Assembly (NCBI GenBank): GCA_000320545.1
Contig: ADNK01000506.1
Span: 105,001-169,000, forward strand
Length of the DNA stretch: 64,000 bases
Reading direction: 5' to 3'
DNA from: Bigelowiella natans CCMP2755
Taxonomy: Eukaryota; Cercozoa; Chlorarachniophyceae
The translations under genes and the position numbers were made by a program. The notes beneath the pieces are model-generated. The model was not told the DNA's origin. It worked only from the letters and a program-made list of their open reading frames with translations, and did not search any database. Below, one piece after another: positions 34,210 to 44,441 of this stretch (the first letter of the stretch is position 1; the number at the start of each line of letters is the position of its first letter).

Positions 34210-36271
34210 CCCAGTTACTACCCCAAATATTGATGATGCATTTTTACATTTCTTCTCCTCTTCCTCTTCTTTTTTCACTACTACAATAACTACTACTCCT
34301 ACTACTTATGATAATTGCTACTATTACCACAAGACGATGGTATGAGAGCCACCTGAGCACCTCACTCACTCCATTGATACCTGCACGCCTAATCGCAGCA
34401 TCATCAGTGAGTAAGCATGAGGAGGAGGAGGAGGAGGAGAAGGAGGAGGAGAAGGAGGACGGTGTTTTTAGTGCCTTTGACGATTCTCCGTTTGTCCCTC
34501 ATACGTGCTAGTGCATATACTATTACTACTAATAGTACTATGTAGACGATGACTGAGTTGGTGTTCCTTTTTGGCAGCAGCAGCACTACCACTAGCAGTA
34601 GCAGTAGTAGCAGCAAATACATTATCCAGCAAAGACGTACACATACCAGCTTGTACACGAGATTAAGTCAAATTTTCGTCCTGTCGCCGCTACTCGAGAA
34701 GGCCGTCGCCGCCAAAGAATGACATTCGAAATTCACCGAATCAGATGCATCATTACTTGCCATGATCCATGCAGAAGCAGCAGCAGGGAAAGAATGCCGA
34801 TAATTACACTTTCAGAACAAAAACAAAATATTCTCCTGCTCATCCTCTCTAATGTACGTAATACCATTTTGGTTGAGCTGCTCCCATGTGTCTTCGAGGC
34901 GTTTCACAGCTAAATTTGACCACGACTTGAGCAATAAGTTGTCGCCATTGTCATCGCCATTCTTAGTAGAAGCAGCTCTGGCAGCGAATGATGATGATGA
35001 TGATGATAATGATGGTGTCCCAGCATTATCTCTTACCTCCAACGTGACGACGACGACGACAGCTTCATCATTGGAAGAGTTGAGGACATTTTTATTTGAA
35101 GCATTATCTTCTGAGTTCGCATCCGCTGCTGCTCCTTCCCCTCCTGCTCTTTCTATGTTCGTAGTCCCCTGCGTCGTCTTCTTTTTCTCAGGCTTCTCAG
35201 GAAGGGGGCAAGTCACCATATAGTTTCCAATGCACAGCCCCTCTGAAGATGGGCCCACATCGTCTTCTTCCCTCAATGCAATACTCCCACTAACGACTAC
35301 ATCTTCCTGTGATGATGACTGCGACGATGTTTGCTTGAATCGACATCGAAATTCAAGTCTGCTACCGTTGAAACTGACGGCAAACGGGCAAATCTCTGGA
35401 GAGGAGTGAATTGGGGTAGTTGTCATTGCTGCTGCTGCTGATGATGATCTCTCTTGGCCCTCTTCGCTTTCGCTGTCGTCAAACGCATGACAAACAGGAT
35501 TTTCCAAATTATTAGACCACGGAGAAGGTTGAATAGACGGTTGCGTTTTATGGCAGGAAATAGGCAACAAATGTGCCTGAATAGCATTCTTATCAACCAG
35601 ACGCACTGACCTAAATCCGATGCAAGCGTTCAGGATGAAGATCGCTTTATTTTCGGAGCTTATGAAATGGGAAATCAATGCCAGTTTGCTGAGAAGGAAA
35701 CAACAACACCAGATTGAAAATTAAATACGAAATGTGTTCAGAAACGCGTTATATGAGGCTTCTTTCTGCTGCTGTGAGGCAGCAGAACTCCTACGTTTTG
35801 TTGTCGACTTCTGGCACTCGGTGGACCCCAAAAGCATTAGGGCGATCTGTATCAACTTCGGGTGCATTTGGGCGGAAGAGGGAGTTTGTAGTTTCATCGC
35901 CGTCACTATTGTTGGTATCATCATCATCGTGACTCGTCAGCTGCTGTTGTTGGCGCTGCATGTCAGATTCACTTTGCTGGTGATGGTACTGATGATGGTA
36001 CTGGTGTTGCTCCAATGGGTTTGACAGAGCTTCCTCCTCCGAGAAGACATGGTCACTTGTAGCCCTAGGGATAAAAGCATACCAAATAGAACCATTTGAA
36101 AAACTTATGATGACGATGATGGCGACAGTTACGTGACTAAGGATGAGGGTTTCGATCTAGGTTAAAGAACACTGACGTGATAATCTCCCAATTTGTCAAA
36201 ATAAGGACGATGATAATGCCAGAGCACAAGAGAAACAGTGCTCCTTTGCGCCCTGGCCTCGCAGTTATCAT
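30655..36271 (-). CDS. GT92-family type II glycosyltransferase
   Basis: Resolved exons are 36271-36177, 36064-35795, 35688-34865, 34692-34647, 34507-34482, 34380-34328, 34173-33935, 33832-33714, 33619-33602, 33496-33439, 33240-33156, 32865-32789 and one ending at about 32500. Further exons lie at about 32190-32030 and 31830-31715, with the last at 30768-30655. The start gives a short basic head and a signal anchor (ALFLLCSGIIIVLIL), as in Golgi glycosyltransferases. A long Ser/Asp/Gln-rich stem follows. The catalytic region reads EVLRWLSYHRLVGFDHFFIYEW, split by an intron, then VQPYIDKGYVTVIPW, YYDCIERNR and WISNGHVDEFIYP, the order expected of GT92 (DUF23). The usual DxDEF site appears as HVDEF. 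GT92 enzymes transfer sugars, galactose in characterised animal members; the substrate here is unknown. Phasing in the last third is incomplete. Confidence 0.75.
31558..31626. repeat. (GAT/GAC)n trinucleotide cluster
   Basis: Mixed GAT and GAC tracts lie in an intron region of the GT92 gene. A CA tract follows the same pattern at about 31101-31133. Confidence 0.9.
33275..33311. repeat. (GA)n dinucleotide microsatellite
   Basis: A GA tract of about 36 bp lies in a GT92 intron, between the exons carrying YYDCIERNR and WISNGHVDEF. Confidence 0.9.
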
Positions 36272-36656
36272 CCAAGGTCGACTGTGTGAATGACGAGCAC
36301 GAACTGGGAGGGGGATTCTCTCCTTCGACTCTCGTAGCGAATTAGAAATAATTTAATCGTAAATATATCTGAATAAAAAATACTCAATCAATATATGGAT
36401 TTATCGACATCGCTCACAAAACGTCGTACTCCCATTCTGAAATTTAAATTCCCTCAAATCATAGGTTGTTCCTGGCTTAAGAATGAGACGTATATGTGTG
36501 TCGTTTTTCTATGGAAAGTTTCAGCACTCTCAAGCTCAGTCACATTCAGCAACTACGCTATCTTTGTCGCAATGTTGAATTCCATGCATTTCATAAAAAT
36601 CAATGTTTATTGCGATAATATCGAATTTTTTTTATGATTTTCAGACTCCAAGTGCC
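36272..36656. promoter_or_regulatory. Divergent promoter, GT92 / GH16
   Basis: This 385-bp interval separates two divergent starts. TTGTCGCA lies at 36564-36571, 86 bp upstream of the GH16 ATG. Confidence 0.55.
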
Positions 36657-37758
36657 ATGTTGCCGTTGACGATTCTCCTCGTTGCCTTCGCTTCGGTAAG
36701 GGAGGGAGGGGGGGGGATAGACCAAATGACTGAGACTCGTGAACGAATTTTTACCTTGTGTAATGATATTTTCCTAGAGTGACTAATAATCGTACGTATT
36801 AGGGTACGACGGGTCCAATAAAGCAAACAGAGAAGAAGAAGAAGACATGGGTTTTGTCTTGGGAGGATCATTTTGAAGGGTCCAGCCTCAACGAATCTAT
36901 ATGGAACGTTAGAAATAACATGTCACACTGCTGTGGGCCCTTTGGAGGCGCGGGAGAGCTTCAGTTGTACCTCCCCGACGAAATCACGGTTGATAGATTG
37001 TGGAGCGGGTGCTTCGAAACTTGCTCTTAGTGTCCTCCTCCTCTGTCATCCTATTGAAACATTTACGAAATACACATCACCACAGGTGAAAGACGGCAAA
37101 CTGCATATACGAACACGCCGGCGCGACGCCACAGGAAGTGACAAAAAGCCGTATCATTTCACCTCGGGTTGGATAGACACTAAAGGGAAATGGTCCCAGA
37201 AGTTCGGCCGATTCGAAGCAAACGTATCCCTTCCATCGCACAAGGTTGAAGGAATCTGGCCTGCATTCTGGCTAATGCCCAACAACGCCTCGCAGTGCTG
37301 GCCTACTGGCGGAGAGGTAGACCGTGTTGTTACACTTAGCGTTCGGATGAAAGTTGAGGTGATATGTGCATGTGTTTGTTCAGGTGGACATATTCGAGTT
37401 CCTTGGCAACGGAATCGAAGATAAGATCTATGGTTCTTTCCATTGGGCTGAACCTGGCGCGTGTGGAAAGGACAAAGCTCCGATCCCAGGAAAAGGTTAC
37501 AGGCCCCATAATGCAGCGAAGGACTGGCAGCGTGATTTTCACATCTACGCAATAGAGTGGTGGGAAGATCGAATTGACTTCTTCCTCGACGGCGTTAAAT
37601 ATTTCACGCGCAGTTCTTCAAATGTTTTGCTGCCAACATCGGAAATGTATGTCATTTTTGACCAAGCAGTTGACAGCTGGTTGTTCCCTCCATCAGATAA
37701 GACTGATTATGGAGACGGGGTTTTCATGACAGTAGAATGGGTGCGTGTGTACACGTAA
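36657..37758 (+). CDS. Secreted GH16 beta-glucanase-like hydrolase
   Basis: Four exons join in phase: 36657-36695, 36803-36988, 37086-37316 and 37384-37758, giving about 276 residues. Exon 1 encodes a signal peptide (MLPLTILLVAFAS), so the product is probably secreted. The GH16 fold follows: TWVLSWEDHFEGSSLNESIW, a GWIDTKGKW and FGRFEANV strand pair, then GIWPAFWLMP. The catalytic motif E-V-D-I-F-E lies at residues 152-157, with Glu152 as nucleophile, Asp154 and Glu157 as acid/base; an intron falls between Glu152 and Val153. The beta-bulge ExDxxE form is that of laminarinase-type members, which cut beta-1,3-glucans. FHIYAIEWWEDRIDFFLDG and a C-terminal VEWVRVYT complete the domain. No extra binding module is seen. 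A role in beta-glucan remodelling or feeding is plausible. Confidence 0.9.
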
Positions 37759-38387
37759 ACAGTTTGCTAATAAACCGCCACGATGACGTAGAATTTCATT
37801 TATTTCATCAAAGCATGCATATAGATAAGCGTTATCCATGCTTACGATCTAGCGATGCAAATAAGCAATAAAACTACTAGCAACGAAGAAGTACGCCGGA
37901 TGTGTATTATTTTAGACACATAGCATGCGGTACACAATTGTAGGATATGGACAAATGCATTCATATGTCCCACCGCCACAGACATTCATGTTAGTAAGAA
38001 ATAAGGTTTTGACTCACTGCTGCGCCAGCTAAAACCTGCTAGATCTAGAGATATGACTATTCTAGTAAGCTGCTGTATTCTCCTTGAGATATGCATCCTT
38101 GTTGCTGCCGTACGTAGCAGCGCGCGTGTCTAGGTGCCTCCATGCTTGTATTCTTCGTTGATCGCAAAACATCGCTATTTATATGTACGACAAAGCTAGC
38201 AGCGGCTAAATGCGCGTATAACAAATTGGCAGGGGGGACTGCTACAGCATTTCAATTCATATATTGCAGTACCCAGCTCAATACGACCTGGCTAGGCTGC
38301 ACAATGATCTGCTGAGAAACTACATGGCGAAACCACCCATGCTGATTTTTTGAAATATATAAAATGAGACTTATAGGTGCGACATAT
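37759..38387. other. Tail-to-tail spacer with palindromic words
   Basis: This lies between the GH16 stop and the aldo-keto reductase stop at 38388. GCATGCATA near 37815, AGCATGCGG near 37922, CCGTACGTAGC near 38109 and GCTAGC at 38195-38200 mark it. No coding exon was recognised. Confidence 0.55.
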
Positions 38388-39060
38388 TTAGTTCCGTGCT
38401 TCCTTCTTGTCGCCGTCCTTGTTTGATGATGAAGAAGCCAACCACTGCATTGGCCGTTTATAGGAGCCCACCTTATGACCAAAAGGTAGCTCGTCTTTGA
38501 AAGGATAATCTGGATGCGTTGCGGTGTGAGGCCACAAGAGGATGCGCCAGCCACAATTCATTGCACTAATCACATCCATTTCTTCTTTTGAGAGCTGGAA
38601 GTCGAACACTTGGATGTTCTCCTCAATGCGGGAAGGGGTAACGCTCTTTGGAACCTAGAAAGTGTGGAGAAGGAAATATGTAGATAATGATAATAGTACA
38701 ACAATTATTGACGTGGTGTTTGTATGTGTGCGCTAAGGTGCGCACGCATGTGTATGTGTGCATGTGTATGTGTATGTGTATGTGTATAATTCTGTGCTAT
38801 GTACTCTTACCGCTGCATGGCCAGCTGCAATATGCCAATGGAGGACAATTTGTGCTGGTGACTTGTTGTATTTCTTGGACATTTTTCGGATATTCGGATC
38901 CTCGAGTAGCTCTGGGTCATCCTTCTTCCGAAAATGTGCTGGCCTATCTTTGGAGCTCAGTGGACTATAAGCCTGTGATGTCATGTATGGTTGCAGCGGA
39001 TTTTATGCGGTGGTGGTACACACATGAGAGAGAGAGAGAAGTGGGTAAGTCGATACTAAG

Positions 39061-39097
<37 letters not shown>

Positions 39098-39120
39098 TAT
39101 TTATTATTTATATGTGTAAC

Positions 39121-39154
<34 letters not shown>

Positions 39155-41168
39155 AAGTCTTATCACCTGGAAAATGATCCCGTGAAAATTGCAGAAATCT
39201 ACCTGTGAGCATACCAAATACATGCGAAAAGGAGACACACCAAAGAGCATGTCGTCATATTGGAGGAGCACCCGATGATATTTAATACTTGCGTCTATTC
39301 CATTCTCAGCTCTGCCATAAAACAGAAAGTCTACTGTTGCGGGTAGAACTACTACCAGATCTTTTTGCTGCAGATATGGATGGCCTGTTATTAACATTAT
39401 CATTATCATTACCATTATGTTGGTAAGAATAACATCAAATACTAAGCAGCAACAAGTGCATAATTAAGGGGATTATCCTTTCAATCAGCTAATACACAAA
39501 AACACATCTGATACTGCTTAGAGATTCCTCCTCTATTACATTCATTTTGGAGGATTGCAGGTTTATGCTTCTTCGATATGCGTAGTATCTCTTGGATCTG
39601 GGTCTTCAGTCAATAACAGGGACACAAACAGAAAGAGAGGGAGAAGGGTGGATAGTTTACGAATGAAGAATAAGGTAAAGGCCCGGTCGGTATGAAGATT
39701 CACACGCCTCCAGTCACTACCAGACGCAACGATGTATTTCCTCCTGCTGCTCTTTTCACCGCCGCCGCCATGAATATTTCTCCCTCTATCTTTAAGTACT
39801 AATCTGCATGCAAGTAAGCACTTCCGCCACCACAACCACAACGACTACCACTAATCTCCTCATACTAGTACTAGTACTACTACTACTACTACTTTATTGA
39901 AGTTGCTGAGGCCTATGCTCTTGACAAGCCCTTCATCCACCAACTTCTCCATGGCTGTCCAGGTTTCTGTTGTTATAGATCAGGGTGATAGTGAGTAGAA
40001 GCAGCAGCAGTAGTAGTGATGAAAAGTAGCAGTAGATAGCATAAAACAAGGTTACGGTGTTGAACGTGCGAAAGAATAATATTCGGAAGGTAAGAAGATA
40101 ACATCCTTGCTAGCATTTGTGGTAGTAGTACCTGCAAAATGCGTGTCGTTATCAGAGCAGTACACAAGAGTCTCAGGGTCATACGGAAACATCGTTCCTT
40201 CGCTGGCAGGTGCTGCATGCGTTCCATTACTGCGAACAGCAGGAGCTTTTCCAGTCGCCGGACATGCCTGAGAGTTGACGTGTAGAGTTTTAATGCTTCG
40301 TAGTAGCAGTAGTAGTAGCAGTAGTAGAAGTAGTGGTAGTAATGGCGGAAACAACTACAAAAGAGCGATTGGTTGAGTAGCTGCGTGCTTTCCTTTTTGT
40401 CCTATATGTCGGTGATGGTTGTGATGGTAATGACGGTTTAATCCCATGCTCACATCAGCGCTCCGTCAATAATAACTATGCTTGTAGAAGCACACCTGTG
40501 GCCAATGGATAATGAAGGAATCAATGTAGTCGAGATTCAGATCTTTAAGCGTTGCCAACAAGTCTGGTTTCACAAACTCGGCTTTATGGTTCGAGTTCCA
40601 AAGCTAAGAGTAGCGTGACAAAGAGGACAGTTTTCACGAATGCGAAAGCAGCAGTTGCAGATAGGGAAGAGGACATCGATCGCTTCTCTCTTATTCAAAA
40701 CACTTAAGGTTTTGGGAAGAGAAACAAGTACGGGCTATCATACTACTTTAGACTGAATGAAGAGATCTTCGCGCTTCACAACCCCTGCTCAACACAGCAC
40801 GGAAGAATGAGGAATACGATTGGTGGATCCTTAAATTAGAAGCACCTTCATCAAGAAGTTTCTTTAGGGCCTCGCCGATTTCATGTTCGTTGTTATAATC
40901 ATTAGCAGTATCGATGAGCCGGTATCCTGCGTTTTTAACTGCGTGATAAACAGCCTAATGTGTTCCACCACCAAATTCAGGGAGAAGTTAGAATCGGAAG
41001 AGGAGATACCGGAAGAAGCAGCACCTGCTTGGTCTTGCCTAGTGGGCTCTTCCACGTTCCGAGTCCGATGAGTGGCATGTGAACGCCATTGTTAAGCGTA
41101 GTAGTAGTAGTAGTAGTAGTAGTAGTTCTTGTAGGTTTCACACTTTTCTTCTTCGCGTCGTCAGCCAT
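38388..41168 (-). CDS. Aldo-keto reductase
   Basis: Ten exons join in phase: 41168-41025, 40954-40846, 40784-40747, 40603-40496, 40267-40132, 39966-39893, 39597-39540, 39384-39293, 38972-38811 and 38654-38388, giving about 395 residues. This is an NADPH-dependent carbonyl reductase of the TIM-barrel AKR family. The catalytic tetrad is present: Asp63 and Tyr68 (IDTANDY), Lys97 (LFIQSK) and His130 (FIIHWP). Other family landmarks are [47 protein letters not shown] and [14 protein letters not shown] (coenzyme binding). A Thr run near the N-terminus comes from an ACT microsatellite. Between HPYLQQKDL and GID there is an unusual in-frame insert, [15 protein letters not shown]. The intron after GID appears to use a GC donor (GCAAGT). 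The best guess is aldose or aldehyde reductase activity; the substrate is not determined. Confidence 0.93.
39066..39151. repeat. (TA)n and (GT)n microsatellites
   Basis: A TA tract of about 30 bp and a GT tract of about 28 bp lie in the GC-AG intron of the aldo-keto reductase gene. Confidence 0.9.
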
Positions 41169-41525
41169 CGATAAGTTCTGATCTGATGCTCGTGTGTTTG
41201 TTGGTCGGTCGAACGGTCGGGTCGTATTGTCGCCGCAGATGCGGAAGAGTAGGCTCGTGGGGGAGGGTAATTATTGAAGCACCTTTTGGTTTAGACACGG
41301 GAATGAAGGCATTTTTATGCTTTAAATAGGCCCTTTTTTTAGCGGAAGACATGCACTATCTCCTTGTCGCATCCAATGAGAAAGGTACTGTTTCCTTGTC
41401 GCAACCATGAAGAAAGGCACTGTTCCCGATTCAGGAGTCCACCCGTGATGCCCCAGCCTATGTAGAATAGTAAACACCCTCCTCCTCCTCCTCCTCCTCC
41501 TCCTCCTCCTCCTCCTCCTCCACAA
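41169..41525. promoter_or_regulatory. Divergent promoter, aldo-keto reductase / methyltransferase
   Basis: This 357-bp interval separates two divergent starts. TTGTCGCA occurs at 41364-41371 and 41396-41403 as direct copies with 24 bp between them. A CTC tract of about 44 bp (41478-41521) ends just before the methyltransferase ATG. Confidence 0.6.
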
Positions 41526-43726
41526 ATGGGTGCTATACTATGCACGATGGTGTCGGTACTGCTACTTGTGCTGGTGTTGGGCGTTCTTGTCGTCTTCAGA
41601 AGCTACAGCACAGGCAACTCGACATTCATTGGATCATCTCCGGATGATGATGTTCTCCAAATCGAAGAGAAGCTTGTCACAGCTAGATTTCCATATGAAT
41701 TGCACCTCTACCCGGGGCTATTTGGTGATAAGCTATTTCTCTCTCTCCCTTTTTTTGGTAGCAGTCATCCATTTGTTCTGAGTCGTAGCCTTTCCTTTCC
41801 TTCAGGACCAGGTTCAGATGCACGAGTGGGAGACTCAGTCTTTTGCATATCCAGAAATAAGAGAAGGTAAGCGGATAGGAGTGGTGGTTAGCAACCGAGA
41901 TGTAGCGCTTTTATCTAATTCACGTCTGTGCATTGTGATGTGTGATTTCCATCATCAAGTGAGTTTACACGCGCTGTCGTGCGTAAGATCAGCGGCGATT
42001 CAGTGCTTGTCGAGAAGATCGCGACGACCGGAAAATCTCCCGCCACTTCTACCTGGAATCACGACACGAATGACCGACAGACGAACGAGCGGTGGTTCAA
42101 GCGAGTACGAATTGTCAAAGATTATAGCAGCTCCTCTACCACCTCTTCTCGGCCAAAAGGCGTAGTCGTGACATGCTGTGAGACGTGGCACTATAGGCGA
42201 CTCGTTTGCAGTTACGTACATGACGACAACAGCAATAATGATAGTATTAAGATCGTAGACATTACCTTAATCGATATCGCATGTGACGGTTTGTGATTTT
42301 TGTGTGGAACAAGAGTAAACAATCATAGAAATATGCACACATGCGCACAGAAGTTTGTGCATACACGTATACTCACATACAAGTTCGTGTTAACTAACTA
42401 TTGTATAAATGGAATGTCAGGTGTTGAAAAGGGAGATAGAGTGCTCGAGATTGGTCGACACTCCCCCCCCCCCTCTCTATTATAAACTATTTGCGGACTG
42501 TAGTTTGCTATATCTTGAAGCATCTCTTGGTATGACATTCTAACGATATGGTCGATGATTCAATTGAAAGGCTGCGATGTGGGACTAACGACTGCAGCAC
42601 TCGCTTCTCGTGCAGGCGACAAGTTGGTGATAGGGCTGGATAAGAGCAGGAAAGTCGGAACAGTCGTTGTCTTGCAATGCTGAAAATTGGTTATCAGCTA
42701 GGTTTCAACAAGAAAGGCTCACTGCACACTTATTCCCACCACTTAATTAGAGCATTGAGATGGCTCGAGAACGGTACCCAAGCCTCCGATTCGTTCAGGA
42801 AGACATAAATCTCGACGGTACTGGCCTCAGAAAAATGGCCGCAAAACTCTTCGCCCATCAATCGTTAGTATCACCCGAACAAAAAGGACGACCAGAACAA
42901 GGGAAAGGACTATTATCGAAGGAATCCATTATATTTGACAAGGTATCTGGATAAATAACCAATGTCAGTCACAAAAGAAGAAGTACAAAACTTAACAGCT
43001 ATTTATTTTCATATTCGTGCAGATTTTTATCGATATAAACGGAATGCGAAGTCTGAAGGATGTGCGGCAGCTACTTATTAGGTGGTGCCAAAATTGTTTA
43101 AAAAGAGAGAAGTTAACTTCTTCCTTTTCTCGTTGGGTAAAAAGACTTTCATCAGCGCGACGGTTTAAATTTTCATTTCTGCATTCAAAGGAAGTATCTT
43201 CGAGCGGGGTGCATGCGTGATTAGCAGCAAATGCGTGGTCATGTGCAATTAATAGTTAATTGTTGATCTTTGTATCTTGTACCCAGCGTGATGAGGGAGC
43301 TGAAGCCACGACTTATCGTATGTGGCGACTAATGTGTTGATCATTATCTAATATGTCCGACCTTTTCTAGAATGCAGTAATCGTAACTGAGTGTGCGAAT
43401 TATCTTCCATGCACCTTTACTACTACCGCCACTTTCACTTTTTTAGGTATTACTACTATTCATAAGCTAACCTCTGCCATTATTGCTGTTAATTCTACTA
43501 TTCCTACAGGTAGTGAAGAGCGTACATCTTTATAACCAGGTACACTAGCTTCGTTGTCGTCCCGTGTTCAGCAATGATGCCTCTCATCGCAACAAAATTT
43601 ATATCATCTCAGCAAAGGAGTATCATCCATGAATCATCATACTTGAACAAGAGGGAGACAAAGTTTGCATGGTGGCAGTTAGGCCGCCACCAATCGCCTG
43701 AAATATTAAAAGATAAGTCATCTTAA
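41526..43726 (+). CDS. Membrane-anchored SAM-dependent methyltransferase
   Basis: Ten exons join in phase: 41526-41724, 41806-41866, 41993-42288, 42421-42453, 42571-42653, 42751-42942, 43023-43111, 43287-43317, 43510-43539 and 43613-43726, giving about 375 residues. The N-terminus is a single hydrophobic helix (MVSVLLLVLVLGVLVVF), a likely signal anchor. The class I methyltransferase core begins at about residue 187: GVEKGDRVLEIG is motif I, continued by CDVGLTTAALASRAGD, then VIGLDKS with the acidic residue of motif II. SIEMARERYP and FVQEDI follow, then IFIDINGMRSLKDV and RELKPRLIVVKS. The Rossmann core therefore looks intact over seven small exons. The methyl acceptor is not evident. The C-terminal exon (NKRETKFAWWQLGRH) has no obvious family. 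Confidence 0.8.
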
Positions 43727-44076
43727 CTTGAACAACAAATACTATTTAAGCGTGCGATATCAATTTTGCTGCTGCTGATCAATCAAGTCGACAAATTTTA
43801 AAGTTATCTTGAAGGGATATATAGTTAATAAAAGGGAGAAAAGGCATTTGACGCCAAGCCTTGGAGATATTGAATAAGTTTCTCAATAACAGCATGCACG
43901 CTCGCTATGATGAGGAACTAAAATGCAGCATGCACTAAATGCCATGGCATCGTTGAATCGATACGTTACCCATGCAGCTACGCTTAGCATATTTTGGACA
44001 AGCGAGCATAGTATGTATTAGAATGAATGTCACCGTACTGGAAGTTGTCCACCATCAGCATCTTCTCGCACATGTG
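43727..44076. other. 3' spacer, interrupted by the retrotransposon
   Basis: GCATGCACGC, GCATGCACT and CCATGG words occur between 43890 and 43990. No exon is seen. The retrotransposon starts at 44077, so the block continues beyond it at 49792. Confidence 0.5.
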
Positions 44077-44402
44077 TGTAGCGCGTACCACTACGCGGGC
44101 ACAAGTCACGTGCGACAACAAAGGGGTTGTCGCGGATATAGAATATAGATAACGTAGATATTAATACAGCATAGGCACGTGGGTTCCGGCGGGACTCATG
44201 GCAGCACACCGGAAGTGTGCTGCCCCACGTGCGGCGGCATTCGCGAAAGCTTCGCGAATGATTACGCAGTGCACGATTTAATAAAAATATAATCTTTAAT
44301 AAAAATAAACACAACTCTTCAAAAGGAAGCAAACGTGCCTTTCCCCCCCCCTGCCTACTTGTGCACGTAGCGCCTCGGCCTGTGAACACCTTACGCGCAA
44401 CA
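44077..44402 (+). repeat. 5' LTR of the complete retrotransposon
   Basis: The LTR is 326 bp. It contains three hairpin-forming inverted repeats: TGCGACAA at 44111-44118 facing TTGTCGCG at 44127-44134; 10-bp arms at 44200-44209 and 44215-44224; and 9-bp arms ATTCGCGAA / TTCGCGAAT at 44239-44259. An AT-rich stretch with AATAAA-like words lies near 44280-44310, where a polyadenylation signal would be expected. Confidence 0.93.
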
Positions 44403-44441
44403 ACCTTTGGCTTCCACACACGGGAAACGATTTGACTAACA

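Noticed and set aside
39541-39841. Minus-strand 92-codon frame in the reductase region
   Set aside because: The real exon (39597-39540) is read in a different frame and fits the AKR alignment and phases.
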